This document shows positions 1 to 9,454 of a stretch of 64,000 nt of DNA, in pieces. Every line of letters starts with the position of its first letter. Position 1 is the stretch's first letter. The DNA lies in the NCBI RefSeq assembly GCF_022829385.1, contig NZ_JAKSXX010000130.1, positions 28,660-92,659 of the forward strand, given 5' to 3'. Position numbers and translations under genes: made by a program. Origin of the DNA: Methylobacterium sp. J-070 (GTDB taxonomy: Bacteria > Pseudomonadota > Alphaproteobacteria > Rhizobiales > Beijerinckiaceae). The notes below the pieces were generated by a model. The model was given only the letters and a program-made list of their open reading frames with translations, was not told the origin of the DNA and made no database searches.

Positions 1-813
1 CCGGGGGCGCCCGGCGAACCGGGCCAGCCGGCGCCGCCCGAGGCGTCGCGCCCCGCGCCGCAGCCCGCCCGCCCGGTGGTGCTCAAGACCCCCTCGGAGG
101 AGGGCGTCCTCGGGCAAGACCTCCAGTTGAACGGCCTGTCCGGCAGCCTGAAGCTGGAGCGGTCCGGCACCGCCGTCACGGCGCGGGTCAAGCTGCCCGG
201 CACCAAGATCTCGCAGCCGGCCGAGTCCTGCACGGTGCCGCTCGCCGGGGGCAACCCGATCACCCTGAGCACCGAAGGCAAGCCCGAGGGCGTGCCGCGC
301 TTCGAGGCGGCGGGGGCGGAATGCCCGCTGCGGTTCGATGTGGCCGAGGGCGGGGTCCTGGTCTCGACGCTCGGCTCCGGTCCGGTCTGCACGTTCTCCG
401 CCGCGGATTGCGCCACCACCCCTGCGGGCCTCTGGGGACCGGCCGCCGCCACCCTGATCCCGCGGGCCGGCGAGTTCGACGCGGCCCGCGGCGTCGCCGA
501 CAAGGCGGTGCGGGACAATTACAAGCTCATGACCCAGCGCGCCCGGCGCGAGGACGTGCGGCCGATCGTGAGCGAGCAGGCGGCCTTCTCGGCGGACCGG
601 GAGCAGCTCTGCCGGACCTATGCGCGCGAAGGCACGCACGGGTTCTGCCATCTCCGGGTCACCGAGAACCGGGCGCTCGCCCTGGCGACCCGTCTCGGCG
701 CCAACACGACGGTGCCCACCGCCGCGGTCGCCCCGCGCCGGCCGCGGCCGAAACCCGCCGTCGAGGGCATGAACCCGGATGCGGCGGGCGGGGGCGACGC
801 CCTTCCGGAGTGA
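1..813 (+). CDS. Hypothetical protein, 5'-truncated by the window edge
   Basis: The reading frame is open from base 1 and ends in TGA at 811-813, so the true start lies outside the window. The visible N-terminal 25 residues are a Pro/Ala-rich linker, followed by a compact segment with paired cysteines (around CTVP, ECPL, VCTF, DCAT). The C-terminal third contains a Gln/Ala-rich helix, then RDQ-like and Cys-containing segments (REQLCRTY, GFCHLRV). This recalls the LprI lysozyme-inhibitor layout, but only loosely. The protein ends in a basic Pro-rich tail. Cysteine pairs suggest an exported protein. The function is not recognised; the LprI resemblance is a weak inference from motif spacing. Confidence 0.7.
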   Translation, partial: PGAPGEPGQPAPPEASRPAPQPARPVVLKTPSEEGVLGQDLQLNGLSGSLKLERSGTAVTARVKLPGTKISQPAESCTVPLAGGNPITLSTEGKPEGVPRFEAAGAECPLRFDVAEGGVLVSTLGSGPVCTFSAADCATTPAGLWGPAAATLIPRAGEFDAARGVADKAVRDNYKLMTQRARREDVRPIVSEQAAFSADREQLCRTYAREGTHGFCHLRVTENRALALATRLGANTTVPTAAVAPRRPRPKPAVEGMNPDAAGGGDALPE

Positions 814-829
814 GGCTGCGGCCGAACCC

Positions 830-1498
830 TCAGGCCCGGCCGGCGGTCATCGACAGCATGGCGGGGTCGATGCCGTTGGCGCGCAGGACCAGCTCGTACT
901 TGGCGTCGAGGTCGGCGTTGAAGATCAGCGCCGGGTCGGCGGGACAGTTGAGCCAGCCGTTGGCCATGATCTCGCTCTCGAGCTGGCCCGCCTGCCAGCC
1001 GGCATAGCCCAGCGCCAGCACGGCGCTCGCCGGCCCTTCGCCGCTGGCGATGGCGCGGAGGATCTCCACGGTCGCGGTCAGGCAGATGCCGTCGTCGATG
1101 ATCAGCGTCGATTGCTGGATGTGAAAATCGTCGGTGTGGAGCACGAAGCCCCGCCGCCCCTCGACGGGCCCGCCCATCAGGACCGGCATGTGGCCGACCC
1201 GCTCGCGCAGGCGAATCGCGTCCGCCTCGGGCGCCACGTCGAGCTGGACCAGGAGGTCCGGCATGCTGATGTCGGTGGCCGCCTTGTTCACGATGATGCC
1301 CATCGCGCCGTCGGCGGAGTGGGCGCAGACGTAGATCAGCGAGCGGGCGAAGCGCTCGTCGGCCATCCCGGGCATGGCCACGAGGAACTGCCCGTCGAGG
1401 TAGTCCGGTCCGGAGAGGGATGTCCGCTGCGGCGCAACCCCTTTTCCGGCGGGTGCCGGAGGGGAGGAATCCGGTTTGCGATGCGGAGGAAGCGCCAT
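830..1498 (-). CDS. YqgE/AlgH family protein (UPF0301)
   Basis: This 222-residue protein has the conserved UPF0301 core: a [14 protein letters not shown] segment near residue 32, then a stretch ending in GIIVNK. A GGPV segment and the [10 protein letters not shown] segment near the C-terminus complete the family pattern. It has about 30 residues more at the N-terminus than typical members (about 185), so an internal start is possible. The family is widespread and conserved in Proteobacteria, but no enzymatic role is established; AlgH was linked to alginate regulation in Pseudomonas. It converges with the preceding hypothetical gene and is divergent from the peroxiredoxin gene. Confidence 0.9.
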   Translation of the reverse strand: MALPPHRKPDSSPPAPAGKGVAPQRTSLSGPDYLDGQFLVAMPGMADERFARSLIYVCAHSADGAMGIIVNKAATDISMPDLLVQLDVAPEADAIRLRERVGHMPVLMGGPVEGRRGFVLHTDDFHIQQSTLIIDDGICLTATVEILRAIASGEGPASAVLALGYAGWQAGQLESEIMANGWLNCPADPALIFNADLDAKYELVLRANGIDPAMLSMTAGRA

Positions 1499-1810
1499 GG
1501 CACTATGCTACGCCCCGTCCTCCGGTTGTCCAGCGGGCAAAAGGGACGCGGCAAGCGCCGCTCAAGCTTGTGCGCGTCACGATTCAGGCGGCCGAGGACA
1601 GGACCGGCGCGGGCCCGGGAGACGAACCCAGAGCCGGTGATCGCCACGCGTGACGGGGCCCGGCCGAAGTCGGCTGTGGCGCGGGTCGTCGGCCGACCGT
1701 GACTGCGGGATCGTCGAACGGCCGGTTGCTCGACAGGCCCCATCCGCCACGCTAGGTCAGGCGCGCTTCTCCCGCGGGCGATCCCGGCACGCGGCAACGA
1801 GGGACACGCA
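1499..1810. other. Divergent intergenic region without a gene
   Basis: About 310 bases separate the divergent yqgE-like and peroxiredoxin genes and should hold both promoters. Short GC-rich inverted repeats are visible around 1650-1710. I see no convincing -10/-35 pair, small ORF or RNA. Confidence 0.5.
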
Positions 1811-2290
1811 ATGATCCAGGTCGGCGACCACCTGCCCCAGGCCACCTTCCGGGTGATCGGCCCGGAGGGCCCGATCGCCCGCACCACCGACGACGTGTTC
1901 AAGGGGCGGCGCGTGGTGCTGATCGGCGTGCCCGGCGCCTTCACCCCGAGCTGCCACCGCAACCACCTTCCGGGCTTCGTCACCCACAAGGACGAGATCC
2001 TCGGGCGCGGCGTCGACGCCATCGCGGTGACCAGCGTCAACGACGTGTTCGTCCTCGACGCGTGGTCGAAGGCGAGCGGCGCCGAGGGGCTGGAGTTCCT
2101 GGCGGACGGCAACGCCGACTTCGCCAAGGCCGTCGGCCTGGAGATGGACGGCACCGGCTTCGGGCTCGGCATCCGGTCGAAGCGCTACTCGATGCTGGTC
2201 GAGGACGGGGTGGTGCGGATCCTCAACGTCGAGGAGACCCCCTCGAAGGCGGAGGCCTCGGGGGCCGAGGCCCTGCTGAAGGTCCTCTGA
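1811..2290 (+). CDS. Peroxiredoxin, Prx5/glutaredoxin-like type
   Basis: This 159-residue thiol peroxidase reduces H2O2 or organic hydroperoxides, probably in the cytosol. The peroxidatic motif PGAFTPSCHRNHLPGF places the catalytic cysteine at C48, with the conserved Pro41 and Thr45 upstream. The length and the C-terminal GLGIRSKRYSMLVEDGVV segment fit the Prx5 branch of the AhpC/TSA superfamily. No second cysteine is present, so it would work as a 1-Cys enzyme recycled by glutathione/glutaredoxin or another external thiol. The ATG at 1811 is preceded by a modest GAGG. It is monocistronic in appearance. Confidence 0.93.
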   Translation: MIQVGDHLPQATFRVIGPEGPIARTTDDVFKGRRVVLIGVPGAFTPSCHRNHLPGFVTHKDEILGRGVDAIAVTSVNDVFVLDAWSKASGAEGLEFLADGNADFAKAVGLEMDGTGFGLGIRSKRYSMLVEDGVVRILNVEETPSKAEASGAEALLKVL

Positions 2291-2444
2291 TCCGGTCGCC
2301 AGCGCGCCCTAACGATGCTTGAGATCCGCCCCCGGTCGCACCGCGATCGGGCACGGATCCGCCGCCGCGGGTCGGCCCTCTAAAGGCCATGTTCCGCCGG
2401 CTTCTGTCGCCGCGTTTCGCCCGAAGACCGGCCCCGAGGACCGC

Positions 2445-3086
2445 ATGGCCTTCCTGCACGACCTGCCCATCGCCGACCTGATCGCGAATTACGGCTACAT
2501 CGCCATCTTCGTGATCATCACCCTGGAGAGCGCCGGGGTGCCGTGCCCGGGCGAGACGGTGCTGATCTCGGCCGCCGTCTATGCCGGCAGCACCGGCAAC
2601 CTGAACATCGGCCTCGTGATCGCGGCGGCCGCCGCCGCCGCCATCCTGGGCGACAATGTCGGCTACTGGGCCGGGCGGCGCTGGGGCATGCACCTGCTCC
2701 TGCGCTACGGCCACATCATCGCCCTCGACCACGGGCGGCTCAAGCTCGGCCAGTACCTGTTCCGCCGGCATGGCGGGAAGATCGTGTTCTTCGGCCGGTT
2801 CACCGCGATGCTGCGCGCCTACGCGGCCCTGCTCGCCGGGGTCAACCGCCTGGACGTGCGCCGCTTCTTCGCCTTCAATGCGCTCGGCGGCATCATCTGG
2901 GCCGCCAGCATGGGCATCGGCTCGTATTACTGCGGCCGGTCGATCGAGCACATCGTCGGCCCGGTCGGGCTGACGCTGCTGGCGCTGGTGGTGTTCGGCG
3001 GCCTGGCCCTGTGGCTGTTCGTGCGCCGGCACGAGGCGCGCCTGCTCAGCGAGGCGGAACTCGCGATCCCGGGCCCCCTGGCCTGA
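2445..3086 (+). CDS. DedA family membrane protein
   Basis: This 213-residue inner-membrane protein belongs to the DedA/SNARE-associated family, whose members act in undecaprenyl-phosphate recycling and membrane homeostasis. The typical N-terminal pattern is present: a hydrophobic helix, then ESAGVPCPGETVL, then a Gly-rich region with YWAGRRWG. The C-terminal half has FFGRFTAMLRAYAALLAG, a family motif with conserved Arg residues, followed by two hydrophobic helices. An ATG is available at 2319, but the segment before 2445 is polar and not DedA-like, so I take MAFLHDLP as the start. Confidence 0.92.
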   Translation: MAFLHDLPIADLIANYGYIAIFVIITLESAGVPCPGETVLISAAVYAGSTGNLNIGLVIAAAAAAAILGDNVGYWAGRRWGMHLLLRYGHIIALDHGRLKLGQYLFRRHGGKIVFFGRFTAMLRAYAALLAGVNRLDVRRFFAFNALGGIIWAASMGIGSYYCGRSIEHIVGPVGLTLLALVVFGGLALWLFVRRHEARLLSEAELAIPGPLA

Positions 3087-3092
3087 ACCCCC

Positions 3093-3842
3093 TCACGCCG
3101 CCGCGAGGTCGATCGCGTCCAGGGCGTCGTGATGGAGGAGGAGCACGCCGGTCGCCGCCGCGAGCCGGCGTGCGGCGGGCGTGAAGCCGGCATTCGACAC
3201 CACCGCGGCCCGGTCGCCCGACCAGTAGCGCTGGGCGGCGGCCGCCTCCTGCACGGCGGCGTTGCCGACGGGCTTGCTCAACCGCTTGCACTGGACCACG
3301 AGGCGCAGGCCGTCGCGCACCGCCACGATGTCGGCGCCCTGATCGCCGCTGGCCGGCGTCCTGTGGGCCCGCCAGCCGGCCTGGACGAGGCGCGCGGCGC
3401 AGAAGCGCTCGTAGTCGAGGCCGTCCTCCGGCGCATCCTCCGCCTCGGGCAGCGGGACGGCTTCCGCCTCGGCCTCGACGATCGCCAGCATCCGCGCGCG
3501 CTCCGCCAGGGCGAGATCGGCATAGCGGGGGCCGATCTGGGGCAGGACCGTGCGGTCGAGGAAATAGTCCCGCTCGCGCAGCCAGCCGTCCTCGATCCAG
3601 TTGCCGTAGGCGTCGCGGAAGCTCTCCTGACGCCGACGCAGCGCCAGCGTCTCGCCATGCGCCCGCGCGATCCGGCGCACTCGCGCCCGGAAGCGGCGCG
3701 GGCGCCCGAGGTGGCGCAGGATCACCACGGCGAGGGCGAGCCCGGTCGCCGCCAGGGCGGGCGGACCGTACCAGAGGCCGAACGGGCTGCCGATCACGGC
3801 CGTCCAGAACAGGCGGGCGACGGGGTTGGGCTTGCCGGGCAT
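3093..3842 (-). CDS. Membrane-anchored Mrr-like restriction endonuclease domain protein
   Basis: This 249-residue protein begins with a hydrophobic hairpin (about residues 12-42), then a charged helical region. It ends in an Mrr-cat/restriction-endonuclease-like domain (about 143-245). The PD-(D/E)xK signature is visible as GAD171 followed by VVQ184-C-K186, the Q-x-K variant typical of Mrr_cat. Proteins with this layout cleave or bind DNA, but many chromosomal copies have no known target. It lies tail-to-tail with dedA, only 6 bases apart. No methyltransferase is nearby, so a classical restriction-modification role is unlikely. Confidence 0.85.
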   Translation of the reverse strand: MPGKPNPVARLFWTAVIGSPFGLWYGPPALAATGLALAVVILRHLGRPRRFRARVRRIARAHGETLALRRRQESFRDAYGNWIEDGWLRERDYFLDRTVLPQIGPRYADLALAERARMLAIVEAEAEAVPLPEAEDAPEDGLDYERFCAARLVQAGWRAHRTPASGDQGADIVAVRDGLRLVVQCKRLSKPVGNAAVQEAAAAQRYWSGDRAAVVSNAGFTPAARRLAAATGVLLLHHDALDAIDLAAA

Positions 3843-3947
3843 GGGGCGCGGTGCGGTCTCGGGCGCGGACGGTTCCCCGACCCTCGCAAGCGCCGCTTGC
3901 CCGATGCCTAACCGTGGCCGGAAAGCTGTGGACGCAGGTGGGGGACC

Positions 3948-4361
3948 TCAGCCCTTCCGGCGCTGGTGGCCGAGCCCCATGCTCTTGGCGAGGCTGGACC
4001 GGGCGGCGGCGTAGTTGGGCGCGACCATCGGATAGTCGGGCGCGAGCCCCCATTTCTGCCGGTACTCGTCGGGGGTCATGTTGTAGTGCGTCCGCAGGTG
4101 GCGCTTCAGCGACTTGAACTTCTTTCCGTCCTCCAGGCAGACGATGAAGTCGGGCTGGACCGAGCGCCGGACCGAGACCGCGGGCCGCAGATCCTCCGTC
4201 GGCGCAGGCGCAGGCTGGCTGAGCCCGTGCAGGGTCGCGTGAACCGCCGCGATCAATCCCGGCAACTCCGGCGCGGGCACCGGATTGTTGCTCACGAAAG
4301 CCGACACGATGTCGACGGACAACGTGAGATAGTCCGGCTGCCCTTCAACCGTGGCGTCCAT
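3948..4361 (-). CDS. MucR/Ros family transcriptional regulator
   Basis: This 137-residue protein belongs to the MucR/Ros family of alphaproteobacterial DNA-binding regulators of exopolysaccharide, motility and surface genes. The domain follows the usual order: an N-terminal oligomerisation helix ([15 protein letters not shown]), the finger [19 protein letters not shown], then [19 protein letters not shown]. Only the first zinc cysteine is kept; the second ligand is Asp, as in many MucR proteins. The start at 4361 is supported by a strong AAGGAGG seven bases upstream; an upstream in-frame start at 4403 lacks this. A second paralogue lies at 43465. Confidence 0.93.
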   Translation of the reverse strand: MDATVEGQPDYLTLSVDIVSAFVSNNPVPAPELPGLIAAVHATLHGLSQPAPAPTEDLRPAVSVRRSVQPDFIVCLEDGKKFKSLKRHLRTHYNMTPDEYRQKWGLAPDYPMVAPNYAAARSSLAKSMGLGHQRRKG

Positions 4362-4773
4362 CCTCGATCCTCCTTGCGACCCCACCCTCGCCGCCGCCGA
4401 CATGGCGAGGATCTGGAATCTGTTTCTGGTCAGCCCGTTACAGGGCAGTTAATGAGCAGTTACTATGGTCATGTGAATTTGATGGCAAGACCAAATTACA
4501 TATGCCCACAAGGTCCGTTTTGCCGAGGATAAAGGGCCGCTGGATATTGACCATATTGGGTGCCGCCGGACCGGCGATGGACCCGGGGCCGCGTCGGCGC
4601 AGAACCTGGCCGAGCGGCCTTTGCACGCGCGGCGGCGCACGCCATCTGGTACGGCGGTGAGCGTCCGAGGGATCCCGCCGGGTCCCGTTGCGAGCGAGGG
4701 GCAGCACATGCGCGCCGGAACCGATGGCCCGCGGGAACCGACCCCGTGACGGCGGCTCCGTGAGCGGCCGGCC
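4362..4773. promoter_or_regulatory. Divergent control region of mucR and the synthetase/acetyltransferase gene
   Basis: This gap of about 410 bases contains the most AT-rich stretch of the first 40 kb (about 4450-4560). MucR proteins bind AT-rich, poorly conserved sites and often repress their own genes, so this is a likely autoregulatory region (inference). I see no gene in it. Confidence 0.4.
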
Positions 4774-7470
4774 GTGAGCACCTACCGGTTCGACAAGCTG
4801 CTGGCCCCCCGCTCGATCGCGCTGGTCGGGGCGGTGGCGCGCGAGGGCTCGGCGGCCCGCAGCGTGCTGGACTCCCTGCGCGCGGCGGAGTTTCCCGGCG
4901 CGATCATGCCGGTCCAGCCCGACCATGCGTGGGTCGACGGGCTCGCCTGCGTGCCGCAGATCGCGGATCTGCCCGTCGTCCCCGACCTCGTGCTGATCGC
5001 GGTGCCGCCGCCCCGCGTCCCCGAGGTCGTCGCGCAGGCCGCCGCGGCCGGCGCCGGCGCGGCCGTCATCCTCACGGCCCGGCTCGGCTCAGGGCCGGAC
5101 GACCCCGGGCCGACCGCCCATCGCATCGCCCGCGCGCACGGCCTGCGCCTCCTCGGTCCCGACAGCGCCGGCCTGGCGGTGCCGGGGGCGAAACTCAACG
5201 CCAGCCTGTTCGCCCACGCCCCCAAGGCGGGCGATCTCGCGCTGGTCTCGCAATCCGGCACGGTGGCGGCGGCGATCGTCGAGTGGGGCGCGCGGCACGG
5301 GACCGGCTTCTCCGCCGTCCTGTCGCTCGGCAGCGTGCTCGATATCGGCGTGGCCGATTGCCTGGATCATTTCGCCGCCGATTATCGCACCCGCGCGATC
5401 CTGCTCTGCCTCGACCGGGTCTCGGACGCCCGCCGGTTCATGTCGGCCGCCCGGGCGGCCGCCCGCGCCAAGCCCGTGGTGGTCCTGCGGGCCGGCCGCC
5501 ACCGGCCGGACCTGCGGGCGGCCGCCACGCATACCGGCGCGCTGGCGCGGCCGGACGCGGTCTACGCCGCGGCCTTCCGGCGGGCCGGACTGCTGGCCGT
5601 GCAGGATCTCGACGAGATGTTCTCGGCGGTCGAGACCCTGGGTCGGCAGCGCCCGTTTCCGGGCGACCGGCTGGCGATCGTGTCGAACGGCCGCGGCATC
5701 GGCCTGCTCGCCGCCGACCGGCTGATCGAGCGGGCCGGCACCCTCGCCGGGAGCGCCGCGGCCGAAGGCCGGCCGGCGGGCAATCCCCTCGACCTCGGCA
5801 TCGACGCGGCGGGGCCGGCCTTCGCGGCGGCACTGGCGCCCCTGCTGACGGACCGGATCAGCGACGCGGTGCTGGCGATCCACGTCCCCACCGCCCGCTC
5901 GGAGGCGGGGGCCGTGGCCGGGGCCATCGCCGAGACGGTCACGTCCGCCCGCGCCGGACAGACCCGCAAGAAGCCGGTCTTCGCGGTCTGCCTCGGCGAT
6001 GCCGAGGCGGCGCGCGACGCCTTCGCGGGCGCCGGGATCCCGCATTTCACCACCGATTCCGAGGCGATCGAGGGGTTCCTGCACCTCGTGCGCTACCGCG
6101 AAGCGCAGGACGACCTGATGCGCACGCCGGATTCGCTGCCGCGGGACTTCTCCCCCGACATGGCGCGCGCCCGGTCGATCATCGCCGGCGCCCTGCGCCA
6201 GGGCGCGGCGTGGCTCGACCCGGTCGCGGTGAACGGCCTGCTGGAGGCCTACGGGATCCCGACCGTGCCGATCACCCTCGCCCCCGACAAGGAAGCCGCC
6301 GCCGCGGCCGCCTGGCCGATCATCGCGGCGGGCGGCGCGGTGGCGCTCAAGGTCGTCTCCCCCGACGTGGTGCACAAATCCGATATCGGCGGGGTGCACC
6401 TCGACCTGACCAGCGAGGCCGACGTCCGGGAGGCCGCGCGGAGCATCCTGGCCCGGGTCCGCCGGGAGCGGCCGGACGCCCGGGTGACCGGCTTCGCGGT
6501 GCAGCCCATGGTTCGCCGGGGCCGGCGCCGGGAGCTCATCGCCGGGCTGGCGGAGGATCAGGTCTTCGGCCCCGTGGTGGTGTTCGGCCGCGGCGGCACC
6601 GCCGTGGAGGTGATCGACGACCGGGCGCTCGGCCTGCCGCCGCTCGACCCGATCCTCGCCCGCGACCTCATCGGCCGCACCCGGGTCGCCCGGCGCCTCG
6701 AAGCCTACCGCGACGTGCCCGCCGCCGACGTCTCGGCGGTCGCGCTGACGCTGGTGAAGCTCGCCCAGCTCGCCGCGGACCTGCCGCAGGTGCGCGAACT
6801 CGACATCAACCCGCTGCTGGCCGACGAGACCGGCGTCCTGGCCCTCGACGCCCGGGTGCGGATCGGGCGCTCCGAGAGGGGCCGGCACGGGCGCGGCCAT
6901 CCGCGCTTCGCCATCAGGCCCTACCCGGCGGAATGGGTGCGGATTCTCAACCTCAAGGACCGGACCATCCGCGTCCGGCCCGTGCGGCCGGAGGACGAGG
7001 GGCTGTTCCTGAGCTTCTTCCAGGGGCTCGACCCGGAGGATCTGCGCCTGCGGTTCTTCGGGCCGGTGCGCGCGTTCAGCCACGCCTTCCTGGCCCGCCT
7101 GACGCAGCTCGACTACGCCCGCGCCATCGCGTTCGTGGCCACCGAGGTCGAGCCGGAGGGCGGCGAGCGGATGCTCGGGGCGGTGCGGCTCCACGCCGAT
7201 GCCAACCACGAGAGCGGCGAATACGCCATCGCGGTGGGCCGCGACGTCCGGGGAACCGGTCTGGCCTTCGCCCTCATGCGCCTGATGATCGACTGGGCGC
7301 GCTCCGAGGGGATCGGCCGGGTCGAGGGCACGGTGCTGGCCGAGAACCGGCCGATGCTGGCGGTCTGCCGGCGGCTCGGGTTCGCCCAGGAGCGCGACCC
7401 GGAGGATCCGGGGCTGGTGAAGGTGCGGCTGGACCTGGCGGCCGGACCGCATGGACCCGATCGGGTCTGA
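4774..7470 (+). CDS. Fused NDP-forming acyl-CoA synthetase / GNAT acetyltransferase (Pat-like)
   Basis: This 898-residue protein has four parts. They are a CoA-binding Rossmann domain (about 10-130), a succinyl-CoA-synthetase-like domain (about 150-440), an ATP-grasp domain (about 470-690, VVSPDVVHKSDIGGVHL) and a C-terminal GNAT domain (about 725-885). The layout matches the Pat/PatZ protein lysine acetyltransferases that silence acetyl-CoA synthetase. In Salmonella Pat the phosphohistidine of the ligase half is lost. Here a histidine remains at the equivalent THTGALA motif (H253), so residual ADP-forming ligase activity is possible. The GTG at 4774 is the start, matching the typical N-terminus STYRFDKLLAPRSIALVGA. 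Confidence 0.88.
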   Translation: MSTYRFDKLLAPRSIALVGAVAREGSAARSVLDSLRAAEFPGAIMPVQPDHAWVDGLACVPQIADLPVVPDLVLIAVPPPRVPEVVAQAAAAGAGAAVILTARLGSGPDDPGPTAHRIARAHGLRLLGPDSAGLAVPGAKLNASLFAHAPKAGDLALVSQSGTVAAAIVEWGARHGTGFSAVLSLGSVLDIGVADCLDHFAADYRTRAILLCLDRVSDARRFMSAARAAARAKPVVVLRAGRHRPDLRAAATHTGALARPDAVYAAAFRRAGLLAVQDLDEMFSAVETLGRQRPFPGDRLAIVSNGRGIGLLAADRLIERAGTLAGSAAAEGRPAGNPLDLGIDAAGPAFAAALAPLLTDRISDAVLAIHVPTARSEAGAVAGAIAETVTSARAGQTRKKPVFAVCLGDAEAARDAFAGAGIPHFTTDSEAIEGFLHLVRYREAQDDLMRTPDSLPRDFSPDMARARSIIAGALRQGAAWLDPVAVNGLLEAYGIPTVPITLAPDKEAAAAAAWPIIAAGGAVALKVVSPDVVHKSDIGGVHLDLTSEADVREAARSILARVRRERPDARVTGFAVQPMVRRGRRRELIAGLAEDQVFGPVVVFGRGGTAVEVIDDRALGLPPLDPILARDLIGRTRVARRLEAYRDVPAADVSAVALTLVKLAQLAADLPQVRELDINPLLADETGVLALDARVRIGRSERGRHGRGHPRFAIRPYPAEWVRILNLKDRTIRVRPVRPEDEGLFLSFFQGLDPEDLRLRFFGPVRAFSHAFLARLTQLDYARAIAFVATEVEPEGGERMLGAVRLHADANHESGEYAIAVGRDVRGTGLAFALMRLMIDWARSEGIGRVEGTVLAENRPMLAVCRRLGFAQERDPEDPGLVKVRLDLAAGPHGPDRV

Positions 7471-7572
7471 TCCGGGCCGCGGGATCGAACGGCGGACGCA
7501 CGACCGCGACAATGATCTCGCGCCCGGCCGGAAGACCGCTCCGCGCCGAGCGGTCGCCCCGAAGACCGGGCC

Positions 7573-9231
7573 TCAGCGGATCGTCTCAGCCGATCCCGCG
7601 GCGGGGTGCTCGGGCGCCGGCTTGGCCGCGGCGGTCCTGGCCATCGCCTTGGCGGCCGCCGGCCCGGCGGCCGGCTTGACCACGGCGGCCGCCGGCTTGG
7701 GGGTCGCCGGCTTGGGGGCCGGCGGGTCGGGCATGGACGCGGCGGGCGGGATCGCGCCCGTCGCGGCGGGCTCGGAGGCCGGGACGTCGAGCTTGTAGAC
7801 GTCGTCGCGGAAATGCGCCTTCCCGTCCGGCGTCGCGTAGCCGGTGAGATACACGAAGGCCACCGGCACCGGCTTGACCAGCTTGATGTCGCGCCGCTCC
7901 CCGTCGGCGATGCCGGTCTCGATCTCGATCGGCCCCCAGGTCGTGCCCGGCCCGTTCGGCCCGTCCGTCCCCTGCAGCAGCCAGCCGACCAGCTCCTTGA
8001 CCTGGCCGACCCGGACGCAGCCGTGGCTGTGGAAGCGCACGCTCGCGGCGAACAGGGACTTCGCTGGCGTGTCGTGCATGTAGACGGCAAAGCGGTTCGG
8101 CATGTCGATCCGCACCTGACCCAGCGAATTGTCGAAGCCGGAATCCTGGCGCAGCATGAAGTTGACCGCCTTGTCGCCGGCCCAGTCGACCCGCGTCGGG
8201 TCCACCTCGCCGGTCGGCCCCAGGATGCGGATGTGGTTCCGCGCGAGGTAGCCCGGGTTCCGGCGCATCTGCGGGATGATCTCGTTCTTCACCACCGAGG
8301 CCGGGACCGTCCAGGTCGGGTTGAAATTGATGTCGGTGATCCGGGTCTCCACGGTCGGCGTCGCCTTGTCGGGGGATCCGACCACCGCCACGTAGCGGCG
8401 CGCCACCGCGCCGTTCTCCACCGCCTCGACGGCGGCCGAGGGGATGTTGACCACGACGTAGCGGGTCCCGAACGGGAACTTCGAGCCCATCAGCCGCGCC
8501 GCGGAGGCGGCGAGCTGGCGCTGGCGGATCTCGGCCGGCACGTTGAGCGCGTTGATCGTGAGCCGGCCGAGGATGCCGCTGTCGGGCAGGCCGTGCCGGG
8601 CCTGGAAGGCAGAGACGGCCGCCACAAGGGGCGGGTCGAGCCGGTCGCTGGGGGGTGCGTCCGCCGGCAGGTCGCCCGTGAGGGTCAGGTGGTGGCGCAG
8701 GGCCGGGATGGCCGGGCTGCGCTCGCCGGGCTTCAGGCGCGCGAGGTCCTCGGGCAGCCGCTCCCAGCCGCCGGCCTCCGCGAAGGCCGCGTAGCGCTCG
8801 GCCGCCCGGAGGGTGTCCAGGAAGGTGTGCGGGGTCAGGGTCGGACTGGGATCGGCCGAGACCTTGGCATAGACGAGCGGCGCCGGCTCGCGGGGCTTCC
8901 TGGCGGCCTCCTGGGGTCCGCCCTGCGCCGGCTTGGCGTCGGGGGTCGCGCCGTCTGCGGATCTGGGTTCGGCCGGTCTCGCTTCGGGCCGCTTCGTCTC
9001 GGGCGCCTTGACCTCCTGGCCCGTCGCGACCGGGGCGTCCGGCACGACCGCGGGCGGTGCGGCAACGCTCGCCGCCACGGGCGCGGCCGGCGCGGGGTTC
9101 GGTCCGCCCGCGGGGACGGGGGCGCCCTCCGCCCGCGCGGCCATGGGGGCACCGAGCAGCGCCAGCAGCGACAGGCTCGCACCGAACGCGACGCGCGGGC
9201 GGGTGCGACGGCGGGGCTGGACCGGGACCAT
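7573..9231 (-). CDS. L,D-transpeptidase (YcbB-like) with peptidoglycan-binding domain
   Basis: This 552-residue periplasmic enzyme forms 3-3 crosslinks in peptidoglycan or attaches proteins to it. After a signal peptide (hydrophobic core FGASLSLLALLGAPMAARA) comes a long Pro/Ala-rich linker. Next is a PG_binding_1 repeat (VSAFQARHGLPDSG), and then a YkuD catalytic domain with VYMHDTPAKSLF and the SHGCVR active-site cysteine motif. The C-terminus is another Ala/Pro/Lys-rich tail of about 90 residues. The start at 9231 is chosen because the signal peptide follows at once; a longer frame to 9456 would bury it. Confidence 0.92.
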   Translation of the reverse strand: MVPVQPRRRTRPRVAFGASLSLLALLGAPMAARAEGAPVPAGGPNPAPAAPVAASVAAPPAVVPDAPVATGQEVKAPETKRPEARPAEPRSADGATPDAKPAQGGPQEAARKPREPAPLVYAKVSADPSPTLTPHTFLDTLRAAERYAAFAEAGGWERLPEDLARLKPGERSPAIPALRHHLTLTGDLPADAPPSDRLDPPLVAAVSAFQARHGLPDSGILGRLTINALNVPAEIRQRQLAASAARLMGSKFPFGTRYVVVNIPSAAVEAVENGAVARRYVAVVGSPDKATPTVETRITDINFNPTWTVPASVVKNEIIPQMRRNPGYLARNHIRILGPTGEVDPTRVDWAGDKAVNFMLRQDSGFDNSLGQVRIDMPNRFAVYMHDTPAKSLFAASVRFHSHGCVRVGQVKELVGWLLQGTDGPNGPGTTWGPIEIETGIADGERRDIKLVKPVPVAFVYLTGYATPDGKAHFRDDVYKLDVPASEPAATGAIPPAASMPDPPAPKPATPKPAAAVVKPAAGPAAAKAMARTAAAKPAPEHPAAGSAETIR

Positions 9232-9454
9232 GCACGACACTCCCGACGGCGCCCGGAGGGGCGCGGTCGGGCGGCATGATGGGCCGGCGCGGTTACCAAT
9301 CTCCTCCGGTCGCGCGGGCGGATGACGGCGCGGATTCACCATCCTGCGACAGGTTTCGACGCACGAGGATCCGTGCGGATGTCGGCGGGCGCGAAAATGG
9401 CGCTTACTGCTCCGCCACGATGGCCCAGGCCGCGACAGGAGGTCGGCTTCCCCC

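Noticed and set aside
5089..7512. An 807-codon open frame antisense to the synthetase/acetyltransferase gene
   Set aside because: No domain pattern is visible; it mirrors the third-position GC bias of the real gene.
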